A stretch of DNA of 64,000 bases from Cryptomeria japonica (lineage: Eukaryota; Streptophyta; Pinopsida; Cupressales; Cupressaceae): positions 442,831,038-442,895,037 of the forward strand of contig NC_081413.1 of NCBI RefSeq assembly GCF_030272615.1, in the 5' to 3' direction. The notes beneath the pieces are model-generated. The model had not been told where the DNA came from. It searched no databases and saw only the letters and a list, made by a program, of their open reading frames with translations. This document shows positions 10,824-20,995 of this stretch, piece after piece; within the stretch, counting starts at the first letter, position 1, and every line of letters starts with the position of its first letter. A program made the position numbers and the translations under genes.

Positions 10824-11648
10824 CTATACCGGTGGATTCAGTGTAGGTTCATTTGTCAATATTTTTGTTGCCAGTTCAGAGTCTATATACCTTGAAGTTC
10901 CTCTAAATTGTTCATCAATCTTTACATTTGTACTCTCAACAATTTTCTGCAATATTTTGTTAAAACATCTATATGCCTTGCTCTTAGATGAATAACCAAG
11001 AAATATTCCTTCATCACTTCTAGGATCAAATTTGCCAATATACTCATCTCTTCTAATATAACATTTGTTTCCAAATATTCTGAAATATTTAAGAGTAGGA
11101 GTAATACCAAACCATAGTTCATGAAGGGTCTTACCGGTTTCACCTTTGATGTAAACTTTGTTGAATGTATAGACCATTGTACTTACTTCCTCTCTCCAAT
11201 ATGCATGTGGTAGATTTGCTTCTGATAACATACTTCTAGCTGCATCTAGGATAGTTCTATTTTTCCTTTCAACAACTCCATTCTACTATGGTGTCCAAGG
11301 TGCTGATAGTTGTCTTCTGATTCCATTCACTTCACAGAATGTATTAAATTCCTTAGATGTGAATTTTCCTTCTTGATCTAATCTTAAACATTTGATTTTC
11401 TTACTGGTTTCATTTTCTACCATTGCTTTGAACAGTTTGAACTTTCCAAGTGCTTCTGATTTTTCTCTGAGAAAAGTAACCCAACACATTCTAGAATAGT
11501 CATCAATGATTAACATGAAATATCTATCACCTTGTAAGCTTTTAGTTCTAGCTAGACCACATAAATCAGTGTGAATTAAATCAAGAGCATTATTGGATTA
11601 TTCTGGAATACTTTTGAAACTAGTTCGAACTTGTTTTCCAAATTGACA
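10824..11648 (-). pseudogene. element A integrase core and C-terminal region, decayed
   Basis: rve-type core on the minus strand. The first catalytic Asp lies in the DLCGLARTKSLQGDRYFM region. The second lies in the LRLDQEGKF block (11286-11516). The Glu lies in QNGVVERKN near 11265. A stop replaces the codon before QNGVVE at about 11284, and others occur near 11600-11640. The C-terminal part (11231-10824) contains [34 protein letters not shown] and the linker to reverse transcriptase. The family inserts element cDNA into the genome. This copy is broken but all three catalytic residues appear to be kept. Confidence 0.88.
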
Positions 11649-12359
11649 TTACTTACATACTGTATTGTGAGGTTTGACAATTTCAGGTAAATCTCTAACT
11701 GCCTTAGTAGTACTTATTTTTACTATGCAATCAAAGTTTACATGACAGAGTCTCTTATGCCATAGCCAACTTTCATCAATATGTGCAATCAAGCATGTCT
11801 TTTCACTGTTATTCAAATGAAAGATATTACCTCTAGAATGATTATCGGTTGCAATTTCTAAACCAGTTCTATTCATGATTTTGCATTTACCATTTTTGAA
11901 TTGTAACTGAAATCCTTTCTCAACTAATTGACCAACACTCAAAATATTATGCTTTAAACCTTCAACATAGTAAACATTGTCAGTATTATGTTTACCATCA
12001 AGAGATATTGTACCCTTACCTTTGATCAAACAAGCTTTATCATCTCCAAATCTCACTAAGCCTCCATTGTATTCTCAAAAGTTCAAGAATTTACCTTTAT
12101 CTCCTGTCATATGATGTGAGTATCCCGAGTCAATGATCCACTCATCCTTTGCTTCAATTTTAGCTACCAAGGCTTGCTCTACCAGTTGAGTAGTAGGTGT
12201 CGGTTGATCTTCTGTTATAGCAACAAAAACCCATCCATTGTCTGTCGGATCCTCATAAGAATCATTAATCACTCCTTCATCAGCAATGTAACAAGATTTG
12301 TCTTTATTCTTCTTAAATCTGTATCTTTGATATTCAGGGTTAGGCTTGTATGTTCTTCT
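11649..12359 (-). pseudogene. element A protease and pre-integrase zinc region, decayed
   Basis: Minus strand. From the element B insertion point (12359) the frame runs through the gag-protease linker to the aspartic protease site IIDSGYSHHMTGDKGKF near 12085-12150. Here the usual Cys of DSGCSHHM is Tyr. A TGA at 12072-12074 stops it. The same frame then continues with GLVRFGDDKACLIKGKGTIS, YVEGLKHNILSVGQL and the zinc-binding WLWHKRLCHVNFDCIVK, and stops again before the final Cys pair. The start at 12359 is the insertion boundary, not a true start codon. Confidence 0.9.
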
Positions 12360-12398
12360 TGTTGGCATTTTGGTATGGTTTTGTCATTGATGTCAACA
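12360..12398 (+). repeat. element B 5' LTR fragment
   Basis: TGTTGGCATTTTGGTATGG followed by TTTTGTCATTGATGTCAACA matches the first 39 bp of the 3' LTR at 15402 with one difference. The rest of the 5' LTR is deleted. Confidence 0.92.
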
Positions 12399-13370
12399 TA
12401 CAATTTTGATTGCATGGTAAAAATCAGTACTTCTAAGGTAGTTAGAGATCTACCTAAAATTGTGAAACCTCAGAATACAATTTGTAAGGAATGTCAATTT
12501 GGAAAACAAGTTAGAGCTAGTTTCAAAAGTATTCCAGAAAAATCCAATAATGCTCTTGATTTAATTCACACTAATTTATGTGGTCTAGCTAGAACTAAAA
12601 GCTTACAAGGTGATAGATATTTCATGCTAATTATTGATGATTATTCTAGAATGTGTTGGGTTACTTTTCTCAGAGAAAAATCAGAAGCACTTGGGAAGTT
12701 CAAACTATTCAAAGCAATGGTTGAAAATGAAACCGATAAGAAAATCAAATGTTTAAGATCAAATTAAGGAGGAGAATTCACATCTAAGGACTTTAATACA
12801 TTCTATGAAGTGAATGGAATCAAAAGACTGTTATCATCACCTCGGACACCACAGCAGAATGGAGTTGTTGAAAGGAAAAATAGAACTATCTTGGATGCAG
12901 CAAGAAGTATATTATCAGAAGCAAATCTACCACATGTGTACTGGAGAGAGGCAGTAAGCACTGCTATCTATACATTCAACAAAGTTCACATCAAAGGTGA
13001 AACCGATAAGACCCCTCATGAACTATGGTTTGGTAATATTCCTACTCTTAAGTATTTCAAAAATTTTGGAAGTAAATGTTATATTAGAAGAGATGATTAT
13101 ATTGGAAAATTTGATCCTAGAAGTGATGAAGGAATATTTCTTGGTTATTCATCTAAGAGCAAGGCATATAGATGTTTTAATAAAAGATTGCAGAAAATTG
13201 TTGAGAGTACAAATGTAAAGATTGATGAACAATTCAGAGGAACTTCAAGGTATATAGACTCTGAACCTGCAATAGAAGTTGTGACAAATGAACCTACACC
13301 GAATCCATTGGTACAGAATGAAGATCCAGATACCCCAATATCATCAGAGGATTCCACAGTATTTGAAGAA
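12399..13370 (+). pseudogene. element B integrase, partial
   Basis: Begins inside the pre-integrase zinc region (FDCMVKISTSKVVRDLPKIV, then CKECQFGK with both Cys present) and continues through the first catalytic Asp block (near DLIHTNLCGLARTKSLQGD) and DDYSRMCWVTF. At the second catalytic block the sequence reads LRSN, then a TAA at 12765-12767, then GGEF. The Asp codon GAT has become AAT and the next codon CAA has become [12 protein letters not shown] with the catalytic Glu follows in the same frame at about 12855. The C-terminal part ([30 protein letters not shown]) is intact. The LTR-to-zinc-region fusion means it has no start codon of its own. Confidence 0.92.
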
Positions 13371-14509
13371 CAACAACAAACTAAGACACACCGGTATGTA
13401 AGACTGAATCATTCTGAAGATCAAATAATTGGAAACAAATTTAAAGGAGTTATGACAAGAGGGAGATTGGCAAATGAAGAGGTATGTCTTATTTCTCAAA
13501 TTGAACCACCATCTATCAATGAGGCATGTGAAGATAAATTTTGGATTAAAGCTATGGAAGAAGAATTAGGACAAATTGAGAAGAATAATACTTGGATATT
13601 AGTTCCTTGGCCTAAAGATAAAAATGTAATTGGAACCAAATGGGTATTTAGAAACAAACTTAATGAAGATGGAAAGGTTGTCCGAAATAAAGCAAGACTA
13701 GTGTCTAAGGGATATTCTCATAAAGAAGGAGTTGATTACAATGAAACCTTTGCACCGGTAGCCAGAATTGAGGTAGTTAGATTATTCTTGGCTTTTGCAG
13801 CTCACAAGGATTACAAAGTTTATCAAATGGATATTAAATGTGCATTTTTGAATGGAGATCTTGAAGAGGAAGTTTATATTGAACAACCTGATGGATTTTC
13901 TTTGACAGATGACAATGATATGGTTTGCAGGTTAAGAAAAGCTCTGTATGGATTGAAACAAGCCCCAAGAGCTTGGTATGCAAGATTGGATAAGTATCTT
14001 TTAAAGATTGGTTTTACTAAAGGAAATGCATATAGCAACTTATATTACAAAGTAACTAATGATGACATCTTGTTATTAAAGTATTTGTTGATGATATAAT
14101 CTTTGGAGGAGAAGATGGATTATGTAAAGAATTTTCTCTTGAAATGCAACAAGAATTTGAAATGTCTATGATTGGAGAAATAAAATTCTTTTTAGGATTG
14201 CAGATTTCACAGACTGATAAAGGTATATTTTTTAGTCAATCTAAGTACTTGAAAGAACTACTAAATAAATTTGGGATGGAGAACTCTAAACCGGTAAGCA
14301 CACCTATGACTACAAATGACAAATTATCTCAAAGGGATGAATCTACACCTATTAATCCAACTAGATACAAATCTATGATAGGAGGTTTACTGTATTTGAC
14401 ACAAACCAGGCCTGATATTATGAATGCATTATGTATTGTTTCTAGATTTCAGAGTAATCCTAGGGAAAATCATGAATCAGCAGTGAAAAGGATTTTCCGG
14501 TACTTATAA
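13371..14509 (+). pseudogene. element B reverse transcriptase, one frameshift
   Basis: RVT_2 domain. Clear motifs are [76 protein letters not shown], and [18 protein letters not shown]. The frame is lost just before the catalytic FVDD block, at about 14075, by a short deletion. The second frame (from about 14100) carries EFEMSMIGEIKFFLGLQIS, SQSKYLKELLNKFGMENSKP and SMIGGLLYLTQTRPDI. It ends at TAA 14507-14509, a CAA-type codon changed in the FRYLQG motif. Apart from these lesions it is the best-preserved polymerase in the window. Confidence 0.92.
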
Positions 14510-15118
14510 GGCACAACAAATCTTGGATTATGGTATCCTAAAGATGAAAATTTTGATCTATGTGCATACAGAGATGCAAATTGGGTAGGAGATGTGGATG
14601 ATAGAAAAAGAACCACTGGAGGAGCATTCTTTCTTGGAAAGAGATTAGGTTTTTGGTTGAGTAAGAAACAAAGTTGTACATCTTTATCAACAACAGAATC
14701 AGAATATGTTGCTGCAGCAACAAACTGTACACAAGTACTTTGGCTTAAGCAAATGTTGAAAGACATAAAGGTAAAATGCAAGGAACCTATTACTATATAC
14801 TGTGATAACACTGCAGCAATTGATATATCTAAAAATCCGGTATTACATTTTAAAACAAAACATGTTTCTATCAAATTGAATTTTCTAAGGCAAAAAGTTG
14901 AAGAAAAAGAGATAAAACTGGTTTATGTAAATACTAAAGAACAACTTGCAAATATTTTCACAAAACTTTTGCCTAAGGAGACTTTTGAGTATCTTAGAGA
15001 TCAGCTTGGAGTCATACCAGCATCGGTAGAGACTTATATAGTTGATGATTGTCATCAACCGATAGAATTAAATGGACAAATCTTTTTTCTATTATTTGAT
15101 GAGGAAGCTACTTCTTAG
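14510..15118 (+). pseudogene. element B RNase H and polyprotein end
   Basis: Same frame as the preceding segment after the TAA. It shows RDANWVGDVDDRKRTTGGAF, SLSTTESEYVAAATNCTQV, IYCDNTAAIDISKNPVLHFK, KHVSIKLNFLRQKVEEKEIK and FTKLLPKETFEYLRDQLG, then a tail of about 45 residues ending DEEATS before the stop at 15116-15118. The first residue of the usual TDANW is Arg here. This segment has no internal stop and gives the natural C-terminus of the family polyprotein. Confidence 0.93.
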
Positions 15119-15401
15119 GGGGAGTAGTTGGTATATTGAATTGGTTGGTATTTTGTACGAACTTGACTTTTGTGACTTTGGCATTTGATGTCAAAGGAGG
15201 AGAGATATCTATGAAAAACACATTATCTTTTTGGTGAAAGATTTCAGGGGAGAGATTTTGAAAATCACATTTGAGGAGAAATTGGTATTGTTACTCCCAG
15301 GGGGAGAAATGGAGATTGTTGGTTTTTGTATTTGGCATTTATGTTTTGGCACTTTGATGGTTTTTCCATCTTGTGTTACCATCAATACTAAAGGGGGAGA
15401 T
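15119..15401 (+). other. element B 3' untranslated region and polypurine tracts
   Basis: Contains GCATTTGATGTCAAAGGAGG near 15181-15200, then the main polypurine tract AAAGGGGGAGAT at 15390-15401, directly before the LTR. The layout matches elements A, D and G on the other strand. Confidence 0.88.
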
Positions 15402-16457
15402 TGTTGGTATTTTGGTATGGTTTTGTCATTGATGTCAACACCTACTGAATACACCTACCTTGGTGATCCAACAACATTCACCGGCAAACAGTAAACTGTG
15501 CAACAGTTACTGGTATATGGTTCATAGGCAGGATATATTGTTCACCGGTACCTAGAATGATATGGAAGACACCTGGTAATATCGAAGACATCATGTGGAC
15601 ACTTTATTTTGAAGAAATAATCATTGGTATATTCATATTTGCATATTTGCTTTTATCGGCAAATAGGTCCAGGTCATCTAGGGTTACACCAGCAGGTTTA
15701 TCTTTTCCAGATCAGCATGGCACGCTATGGAGATGATTTATTATTGTTGTAAATGCATTAAGCCAACATGTTCAATTGGTTATTGCATCGGATATTATAT
15801 TATTTGTAAAATGTTTTTATTGTAATATCTTGTAGAGCTGACCTACTAAAATTGGTCTTAGGGTATGGTATAAAGGTAAGATCTTATTTGTAAGATCATG
15901 TGTGGAATGCGAAAAAGAATTGTGTGAAGGTATATGCGAGATCAAGTAGAGGTATACATGAAGACATCATTTGAAGGTGAAGTTAGGTTTTTGTAGAAGC
16001 ATATTAGCATTACATCGGTACTGAATTCAGCATATGAAGATGCTATTTTGTGCAGTACATTCTTATTGGATTTAACCATCCAACTGTAGTTAGTGTGACT
16101 CCCATTTGTGATTGAGCAGTGAGCTCTAGGCTATTGGCCTTTCTGCATGTGCAGACCCCTTTTGTACACTTACTATCTGTAGTAGTATCATCTGATTGTG
16201 GGTAAGGTTTCCCACTGTGGTTTTTCCCCTTACAGGGTTTCCACATACAAATATTGGTGTCATGTGTTGTGGATGACTTTGTGTTTATGTTTCATGCATT
16301 AATCCTTACCGGTATAGCAATTTACTATTAACACTATCTACCGACATACTTAATTGGTTTATTGGTATTAAGCATTAAGTTGGTTAATAAGTTTTGGGTT
16401 TGAATTTATTAGACAACTGATTCACCCCCCCCTCTCAGTTGTCTCCGGGACCTAACA
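15402..16457 (+). repeat. element B 3' LTR
   Basis: 1056 bp, TGTTGGTATTTTGGTATGG to GGACCTAACA, followed by the target duplication CTTCT. A TATAAAGG word near 15869 could be the core promoter. It is the inverted counterpart of both LTRs of element A. Confidence 0.95.
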
Positions 16458-17361
16458 CTTCTAGCTTCTTCTCTTAGTCTAGCATTTCTATCAGGGCATC
16501 TTGAAGCCATATGACCAATCTTATTGTAGTTAAAACATTTAAAGGGTGCTTTACCTTCATACTTACTTCCAACTAGACCTTTAGGCATTTTCCTTGCAAA
16601 TAATGCTTCACGTTCTTCCAGTTCTTCATTTTCTTTCTTGCTTTCTTCAAGTTCTCTTGTATAAAAGGCTTTCCAATCTGATTTGTCCAATGATGGTTCA
16701 AATGATGTAGATTCTTTAAAGGCTAAATCTGCCTTTATAGTAGCAACACGACCAAATTCTTCAATTTCAAAAGCTGGAAGTTTTCCAATCAATGTATCCC
16801 TAGTTATTGATGTATTAGTCATTGTTCTTAACTCATTTATAGCAGTGACTTTCATTTTATATGCCAATGGCAATCCTCTTAAAACTTTTGAAACAATTTC
16901 ATCCTCACTTAAGGTTCCTCCACAACATTTAATACCCAAAACAATCTCATTTACTCTTTCCATAAAGGCAGAAATCCTTTCATCTTCTTCCATTTTCAAA
17001 TGTTCATACCTGACCCAGAAGATTTCAAGTTTTACAATTTTGACTGTGGAATCTCCTTCATTCAGTGTTTCCAACTGATCCCAAATAGCTTTAGCAGTAG
17101 ACCTATCTAATAATCCCATGATTTGTTGATCTAATAATGCACTCAAAAGTGCTTCTCTTGCTTTACAATCATTTTCTTCATCTTTAGTCAAGTTAGGTGG
17201 ATTAGGCTGACTGGAAGTGGGAGCAGTATAACCATTCTTTGTAATATCCCAGATGTCCTTTCCAATGCAATTCAAATGTGTCTCCATTCTGATCTTCCAT
17301 ATGCCATAGTTGGTTCCATCAAGTTTAACTTTTGCAAAATGAGGAGTACGCTCTGATACCA
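16458..17361 (-). pseudogene. element A gag
   Basis: Minus-strand gag of a copia element, about 300 residues, cut at its C-terminal side by element B. N-terminal block VKLDGTNYGIWKIRMETHL (DUF4219 type), then the UBN2-type capsid region (LLDRSTAKAIWDQLE, SEDEIVSKVLRGLPLAYKMK), then an acidic coiled stretch (EELEESKKENEELEEREALF), then a zinc knuckle CFNYNKIGHMASRCPD. The second knuckle Cys is Tyr, which should weaken RNA binding. The frame is open through the primer-binding site but has no ATG near the start. The first in-frame Met is in KIRMETH, so the original start codon was probably lost. Residues beyond RLREEA in the current frame come from element B's LTR. Confidence 0.92.
17350..17361 (-). 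other. element A primer-binding site (initiator Met tRNA type)
   Basis: TGGTATCAGAGC on the minus strand, two bases after the 5' LTR. It is complementary to the 3' end of plant initiator methionine tRNA, the usual copia primer. Confidence 0.95.
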
Positions 17362-17363
17362 AT

Positions 17364-18426
17364 TGTTAGGTCCCGAAGACAACTAAGAGGGGGGGCGGGT
17401 GAATCAGTTGTCTAACAATTTCAAACCAAAAAACAATTTAACCAACTTAATCCTTAATACCGGTAAACTAGTCTAATATGTCAGTAGACAGTTTTAACAG
17501 TTAATTGCAATACCAGTAAAGATTAATGCATGAAACAAAAAGACAAAGTCATCCACAACACATAAAACCAATATTTGTACATGGAAACCCTATAAGGGGA
17601 AAAACCACAGTGGGAAACCTTACCCACAATTAGATGATACTACTACAAATAGTAAGTGTATACAAATGGGGTCTACACATGCAGAAAGGACAAGCGCCTA
17701 GAGCTCACTGCTCAAACATAAAAATGGGAGTTACACTAGCTACAATTGGATGGTTAAATCCAATAAGAATGTACTGCTCAAAATAGAATCTTCATATGCT
17801 GGATTCAGTACCGGTGTAGTTCTGATTGTCTTCACAACAACCCTCCTTCAACTTCAAATGATGTCTACATGTATAGCTCTACTTATTCTCGCATATACCT
17901 TCACACAATCCTTTTTTGCATTACACCCTTGACCTTACAAATAAGATCTTACATTTATACCATACCCTAAGACCAATTTTAGTAGGTCGACTCTAAAGGA
18001 TAATAAAATAAAATAAATTTACAAATCAATTAATACCTGATGCAATAACTGATTCACCATGTTTTCTTAATGCATTTATAACAATAATAAGTCATCTCCA
18101 TAGCATGCCATGCTGATCTGGAAAAGATAAACCTGTCGGTGTAACCTGGACCTATTTGCCAGTAACAACAAATATGTAAATACGAATATGCAAATTAACA
18201 AAACCTCAAGACAAGGTGTCCACATGATGTCTTCGACATAACCAACTGTTTTCCATATCATTCCAAGTGCTAGTGATCATTGTATCTTGCCCGTGTACTA
18301 GATATAGGTGACTGTGCATAAGTCACTTGCTTGCCGGTGAATGTTGCTGATTCTCCAAAGTGCCGGAGTTGATAAGTGTTTAGTAGGTATTGACATCAAT
18401 GACAAAAGCATACCAAAATACCAATA
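17364..18426 (-). repeat. element A 5' LTR
   Basis: 1063 bp, the partner of 7663-8721. Its outer terminus reads TATTGGTATT instead of TGTTGGTATT, so the terminal dinucleotide TG has mutated to TA. GATTT follows as the target duplication. Confidence 0.95.
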
Positions 18427-18431
18427 GATTT

Positions 18432-19214
18432 GAAGTCCAAGATAATGGATCACCTGGTTAGAGGATTTAGATAGTACTAAGCCTATTAAAGCTTACCGGG
18501 TTAAGGGATTTAACTGTTGTAATTGTTAGAGAATAATAGAGCTTAGTTGATATGGTAAATAGCACTAATCAGCTTGATCATATCCTTTTCATGCTCCTAT
18601 CTGCCTTCAAACATACTGCAGATACTTCTTCTGGTTTGGCAATCAATCATACTGACACTTAACAAAAATTGCCAACAATACAATAGAACAACTCATCGAC
18701 CTTATAAGCAAAACAATAGGTCGGTAACACATCACAAACCTAAGATCTCATAGAGATTACAAACAAATCAATTCAAACATGAACGCTGGATTACATAGCA
18801 ATCATTTCACATTGTACATGACAACCTCAACCGCTTCATCGAATCTTGTAACTCATCACGTGGTTTCCTCTTCATGCAATGCACTCTCTCATTCCCAAGA
18901 TAAAATAGTTATCTCTATGCACCAAAACCACTTTGAAACTCATCACGTGCATCATGCATATGTGGCATAATCATCTCCAATCACCATTTGATCATAGATC
19001 AACACAACCGATTCACCAAGCTCCATCAGTTAGGGTTTGGCATATCAATAGGTAGGGTTACCAATTGATCTAACTACTTCAATAGTAATACCAGTTTCCT
19101 TCACTTGCTCAACTATCAGTTGCTATACAACTCTATTACCTTCATTACTGGTTACAATTGACATCAATGAAAACACAATAATTCATCAATGCAATCTTCA
19201 TGCAAATGCCAACA
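18432..19214 (-). repeat. element D 3' LTR, part 2
   Basis: Resumes the D LTR after the second GATTT and ends at CCAACA, followed by the polypurine tract. It matches 24355-25145 of the 5' LTR, with many CpG-type transitions (ACCGGT in one copy against ACTGGT or ACCAAT in the other). Short open frames inside are not genes. Confidence 0.93.
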
Positions 19215-19594
19215 ATCTCCCCCTTTGGCATTGATGGAAATATAAGTATAAATACCCTTTGATTTTGATGATTGAAAGTAATGCACATACACAGGTATAG
19301 GAATCCTAGTTTGCATTTTTACCATGTACTCTCCTTCAACTATGTCTCCATGTCTTCAGCTAGTAACTGGCTACATTTCTTCTCTCTATCAATCATACAT
19401 TTCTTCTCCCCCTTTGACAACAATGCCAAAGTGAAATTTTAACACGTGGTGTCATACTTCACTATTCTGTAGCAAGTTTCTCTCCCTTTGGAGTAGCTCC
19501 ACTCTACACCAATCCTACTTCAAGATCTTCAATTAGCTCTAGGACTGATGTATTCCACATCTGCTCAATTAACCTCATGTAGGGGCTAAAGCCC
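19215..19594 (-). other. element D polypurine tract and 3' untranslated region
   Basis: The main tract AAAGGGGGAGAT is at 19215-19226 on the minus strand. A second tract, GGCATTGTTGTCAAAGGGGG, lies near 19408-19427, about 190 bp upstream. The rest is noncoding. Confidence 0.88.
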
Positions 19595-20995
19595 TAATTG
19601 ACCTCTAAGATACTCAAAAGTAGTCTTAGGCAAAGGTTTAGTAAAGATATCTGCTAGTTGTTCCTTAGTAGATACATGCTCCAGTAACACATCTTTACTT
19701 TGCACTTTCTCCCTCAAGAAATGATATTTCAGCTCAATATGCTTGGTTCTAGCATGCAACACTAGGTTCTTTGAAATATTTATTGCACTGGTGTTATCAC
19801 ATTAAATCTTTACCGGTTCTATGATCTTCAACTTGAATCCTTCTAGAATGTGTTTCATCCAAATTGTCTAGGTACAATTCATATACACTGCAACATATTC
19901 AGCTTTAACAGTCGACCGTGATATACACTTTGCTTCTTGTTGCTTCAAGATACAAGCCTTCCTCCAAAAAAGAATGCACCTCCGAATGTGCTCTTCCTGT
20001 CATCAACATTTACTGTCCAGTTTGCATCTATATAGACTTTCAAATCAAAGTTACCTGCATATGGATACCACAATCCATAATCAATAGTATCTTTCAAATA
20101 TTTGAATATCCTTTTAGTAGCTACCATGTGTGTTTCCTTCGGGTTCTTCTATAATTTGGTAACTAATCCAACTACATGAGCAATATCTGGTCTACTATGA
20201 ACAACATAATGCAGTTTGCCTATCATAGACCTGTTCTCCTTTTCATCAATGGATTCAACATCATCCTCCTTAGATATTTTATAGCAAGTAACCATTTGTG
20301 TCCCAACTGGTTTATAGTCTCCCATTCCAAATGTCTTCAATACCTCTTTCACATATTTGGACTGTGTGATAAAAATACCATTCTTCATCTATTGAATTTG
20401 TAAACCTATGAATAATTTTATGTCTCCAACCAGAGACATCTCAAATTCACTTTTCATCTCATTTGAAAAGTCATCACTCATGTCATCATTGCCGCAAAAA
20501 ATGATATCATCCACAAACACTTCACTAACTACTATCTTATATCCTTCAGTCTTGAGATATATAATGTTGTCTTCACTAGTTCTCTAGAAATGTATCTTCA
20601 CCAAGTGTGAATGTTGTCTTTCATACCATGCTCTTGGTGCTTGCTTCAAACCATATAGTGGCTTGTGTAGTTTACACATCATATCCTTTGTATCTGTCAA
20701 AGCATAACCATCTGGTTGTTCATTGTAGACTTCCTCTTCTAGTATTCCATTTAGAAATGATGACTTCACATCCATTTTATAAACTTTGAATCCCCTATAT
20801 TCTACAAATGGAAGTAGAGTCCTAACACCTTCCAATCTAGCAACTAGTGCAAATGTTTTGCCATAGGCTTCTCCTTCTTCCTATGCATAACCTTTGCATA
20901 CCAATCTAGCTTTGTTTTTTACTACTACATCTTCATTCATTTATTCTCGAATACTCATTTAGTACCAATTACATTTTTATTCACCGGTCTGGGTA
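19595..20995 (-). pseudogene. element D reverse transcriptase and RNase H, heavily decayed
   Basis: Minus strand. Reverse transcriptase pieces: [37 protein letters not shown] (20835-20584), the catalytic FVDDIIF near 20500, EFEMSLVGDIKLFIGLQI, then TQSKYVKEVLKTFGMGDYKP and SMIGKLHYVVHSRPDI (20388-20149). RNase H pieces: RIFKYLKDTIDYGLWYP and YIDANWTVNVDDRKSTFGG (20127-19945). The IFTKPLPKTTFEYLRGQLG end is near 19600-19660. Stops or shifts occur every 60-80 codons, including near 20586, 20390, 20150 and 19940. It is more degraded than A or B, as expected for the outer element. Confidence 0.88.

Larger units (their letters stand above)
12360..16457 (+). mobile_element. element B: internally deleted copia inserted antisense into A
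   Basis: Flanked by the perfect target duplication CTTCT (12355-12359 and 16458-16462) and opposite in strand to its host A, a member of the same family. It keeps only the first 39 bp of its 5' LTR (12360-12398), then jumps straight into the pre-integrase zinc region, then integrase, reverse transcriptase, RNase H, polypurine tract and a full 3' LTR. Most of the 5' LTR, the primer site, gag and protease are gone. With B and one CTTCT removed, the host's gag and protease frames are continuous, which confirms the boundaries. B is the youngest layer of the nest. Confidence 0.95.
7663..18426 (-). mobile_element. element A: copia retrotransposon with B nested inside
   Basis: Flanked by the target duplication GATTT (7658-7662 and 18427-18431) in the 3' LTR of element D. 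On the minus strand: 5' LTR 17364-18426, primer-binding site 17350-17361, gag to 16458, then, beyond element B, protease, integrase, reverse transcriptase, RNase H, polypurine tract 8722-8734 and 3' LTR 7663-8721. Without B and its duplication it is about 6.66 kb. A rough count over the first 400 bp of the LTR pair gives about 8% difference. Its coding region has several stops and frameshifts. Confidence 0.95.

Noticed and set aside
12174-12401. Start of the plus-strand open frame over the A/B junction
   Set aside because: The first part is antisense to the element A protease and the LTR fragment of B. Real B coding begins near 12402.
14470-14874. 134-residue minus-strand frame with hydrophobic stretches
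   Set aside because: Antisense shadow of the element B RNase H, whose plus-strand motifs are unmistakable.
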